Shown: piece after piece, positions 62,847-64,000 of the stretch
How positions within the stretch are numbered: position 1 is the stretch's first letter
Layout: each line of letters opens with the position of its first letter
Assembly (NCBI GenBank): GCA_017651065.1
Contig: JAGCDP010000022.1
Coordinates: 27,133-91,132, forward strand
Length of the DNA stretch: 64,000 nucleotides
Direction of reading: 5' to 3'
Source: Treponema sp.
GTDB taxonomy: Bacteria > Spirochaetota > Spirochaetia > Treponematales > Treponemataceae
Notes under the pieces: generated by a model
The model's input: only the letters and a program-made list of their open reading frames with translations
Told to the model about the DNA's origin: nothing
Databases searched by the model: none
Position numbers and translations under genes: made by a program

Positions 62847-63311
62847 ATGCAGCCGACTAATGAACAGATTCTAAGCATGATGCCTCCTCAGTTTGGCCTC
62901 TTTGGGCTTTTGTTTGCTTTTATGAACAGACTGCAGGCTGTGGGAGATTCTTTTTACAAGGAAATAACCTGCAAGCAATGGTTTCTTCTGGCCTGTATGA
63001 ATCTGTATAGTGAAGATGCTCCCACAGCAAATGATCTTGCCGAAACAATGGGCTGTTCCCGTCAGAATGTAAAACAAATTCTGGACGGTCTTTGTAAAAA
63101 AGAAATCCTTATTCTAAAGCAGGACAAAAACGACAAGCGCAAGCAGCGTATTTATGCAACGGCAAAATATAAAAAGCTTGAAAAAAAGTACAAGAATAAA
63201 GAGCAGGATTTTCTAAAAAATCTTTTTTACGGAATATCAGAAGACGAAGTAAAAATCGTATTTCAAATAATTTCCAGGATGGAAAAAAATCTACAGGAGG
63301 ATAAAAAATGA
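62847..63311 (+). CDS. MarR-family transcriptional regulator
   Basis: 154 residues from ATG 62847; the frame opens at 62829, but that ATG lies inside the operator palindrome. The winged helix reads TANDLAETMGCSRQNVKQIL (recognition helix) and KQDKNDKRKQRIYATAK (wing). It probably controls itself and the flavodoxin gene, whose start overlaps its stop by four bases. Confidence 0.88.
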   Translation: MQPTNEQILSMMPPQFGLFGLLFAFMNRLQAVGDSFYKEITCKQWFLLACMNLYSEDAPTANDLAETMGCSRQNVKQILDGLCKKEILILKQDKNDKRKQRIYATAKYKKLEKKYKNKEQDFLKNLFYGISEDEVKIVFQIISRMEKNLQEDKK

Positions 63312-63832
63312 AAGCAATTGTAATTTACTCAAGTCAGACAGGTTTTACCAAAAAGTACGCAGAATGGATCAGCGAGGCCAGCGGAGCCGAATGTGTAGAG
63401 TTCAAGAAGGCCAGAAAAGTAAAGCTCGCCGAATATGATGCAGTTATTTTTGGCGGCTGGTTCATGGCAGGCGGAATTAAAAATCTTGCCTGGTTTAGAA
63501 AACAGATACCGTCCCTCGCAAGCGCCGGCAAAAAGCTCATCGTTTACGGAGTTGGAGGAAGTCCTGCAGAGAGCCCTGAAATTGCTGAAGGTCTCAAAAG
63601 AAATTTCACCGACCAGGAATGGAATTCAGTCAAAGCCTTTTACTGCCCGGGCGGCTTTAATTACGATAAAATGAGCGCTATGTCCAAGTTCATGATGAAA
63701 ATGTTCACCACTATGCTTGCCAACAAAAAGGACGCCACCGAGGCCGAAAGAAACATGGCCCAGATGATCACACATTCCTACGACATTTCCGACAAAAAAT
63801 ACATTGAGCCGATTCTGGCGGAGTTGAAGTAG
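63308..63832 (+). CDS. Flavodoxin-like protein
   Basis: 174 residues with the FMN phosphate loop YSSQTGFTKKYAEWI and FGGWFMAGGIKN and VYGVGGSP flanking the flavin. Resembles flavodoxin-fold proteins of the HemG/FldA-like type. Electron carrier or reductase of unknown partner. GGAGG precedes the ATG. Operon with marR. Confidence 0.85.
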   Translation: MKAIVIYSSQTGFTKKYAEWISEASGAECVEFKKARKVKLAEYDAVIFGGWFMAGGIKNLAWFRKQIPSLASAGKKLIVYGVGGSPAESPEIAEGLKRNFTDQEWNSVKAFYCPGGFNYDKMSAMSKFMMKMFTTMLANKKDATEAERNMAQMITHSYDISDKKYIEPILAELK

Positions 63833-63847
63833 GGGAAAGCCTTCCCC
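63833..63847 (+). terminator. Possible terminator of the marR-flavodoxin operon
   Basis: GGGGAA/TTCCCC with loop AGCC right after the stop codon. No T-tract follows; 13 bp later the IS element begins, which may have displaced it. Confidence 0.35.
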
Positions 63848-63860
63848 TCGGTGGCACTTC

Positions 63861-63885
63861 TGAACTGACCCCCAAAAGTTAGACA
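63861..63885 (+). mobile_element. Left terminal repeat of an IS3-family insertion sequence
   Basis: TGAACTGACCCCCAAAAGTT followed by AGACA matches the left ends of IS3-family (IS150-like) elements, which begin TG and carry the CCCCCAAAAGT word. The rest of the element is beyond the window. Confidence 0.8.
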
Positions 63886-63901
63886 CTTTTGGAGGTTAAA
63901 A

Positions 63902-64000
63902 ATGGGATTTACAATTCAACATCCGATTGACTTGCGTGTAAAAGTTTTGGCAGAATATAAGGCAGGAGTTGTCGGTTACAAAAAACTTGCAGTCAAATAT
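63902..64000 (+). CDS. IS3-family transposase OrfA, N-terminal part
   Basis: Thirty-three codons reach the window end: MGFTIQHPIDLRVKVLAEYK then AGVVGYKKLAVKY. The pattern of a helix-turn-helix start with GYKKLA fits OrfA of IS3/IS150 elements. GGAGG at 63891-63895 precedes the ATG. Confidence 0.82.
   Translation, partial: MGFTIQHPIDLRVKVLAEYKAGVVGYKKLAVKY

Overview
The window looks like a chromosome segment of a gut- or rumen-type Treponema (Spirochaetota). Supporting signs are the pairing of an XPB-type helicase with a partner protein, the HPr/HPr-kinase genes beside rpoN and a hibernation factor, many spirochaetal lipoprotein signal peptides, a poly-G promoter, and an RpoB with Asn at the rifampicin-pocket position (E. 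coli 531). Overall base composition is moderately AT-rich. The AT-richest stretches are the type III restriction locus at the left end and several lipoprotein genes.

Layout. 1-3.9 kb: a type III restriction-modification locus (mod truncated by the window edge, then a complete res), followed by four hairpins repeated at exactly 74 bp. 3.9-12.8 kb: proS, a secreted protein, an operon cmk-like/pgsA/nnr/GerMN on the minus strand, a Nudix hydrolase, and a LysM protein plus lipoprotein pair. 12.9-19.6 kb: a PC4/YdbC protein, then on the minus strand a phosphodiester glycosidase, rpoN, a lipoprotein with a poly-G promoter, hpf, hprK, ptsH, lexA and holA. 19.7-29.1 kb: DUF1015, recQ, tRNA-Leu, comM, a PHP phosphoesterase, a double cNMP-domain regulator, tRNA-Thr(CGT), an orphan DNA methyltransferase and hsp20 with a sigma-54 promoter. 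29.5-33.6 kb: a phosphoesterase, an outer-membrane-like protein, radA, a probable stand-alone small RNA and a serine acetyltransferase.

33.9-45.5 kb is the core gene-expression operon: tRNA-Thr, rpmG, tRNA-Trp, secE, nusG, rplK, rplA, rplJ, rplL, rpoB, rpoC, started by a consensus promoter and closed by a strong hairpin terminator. 45.6-53.3 kb: a leucine-rich-repeat-like surface lipoprotein, XPB helicase and partner, a histidine-phosphatase/Sua5 fusion and an esterase. 53.4-58.5 kb: ppk1 and ppx with a trehalase-like glycosidase. 58.6-63.8 kb: a TPR lipoprotein, a MATE pump, a phosphoesterase, a transcription factor fused to a complete desulfoferrodoxin, a YkgJ protein, MarR and a flavodoxin. 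The start of an IS3-family element ends the window.

The most unusual items are the 74-bp hairpin array, the XRE-desulfoferrodoxin fusion, the G8 tract inside a promoter spacer, the orphan small RNA, two tRNA genes whose 3' ends are repeated about 180 bp downstream, the sigma-54 promoter of hsp20, and a 22-bp dispersed repeat that sits in frame inside four genes. All calls come from reading the sequence by eye; no database search or folding was run.
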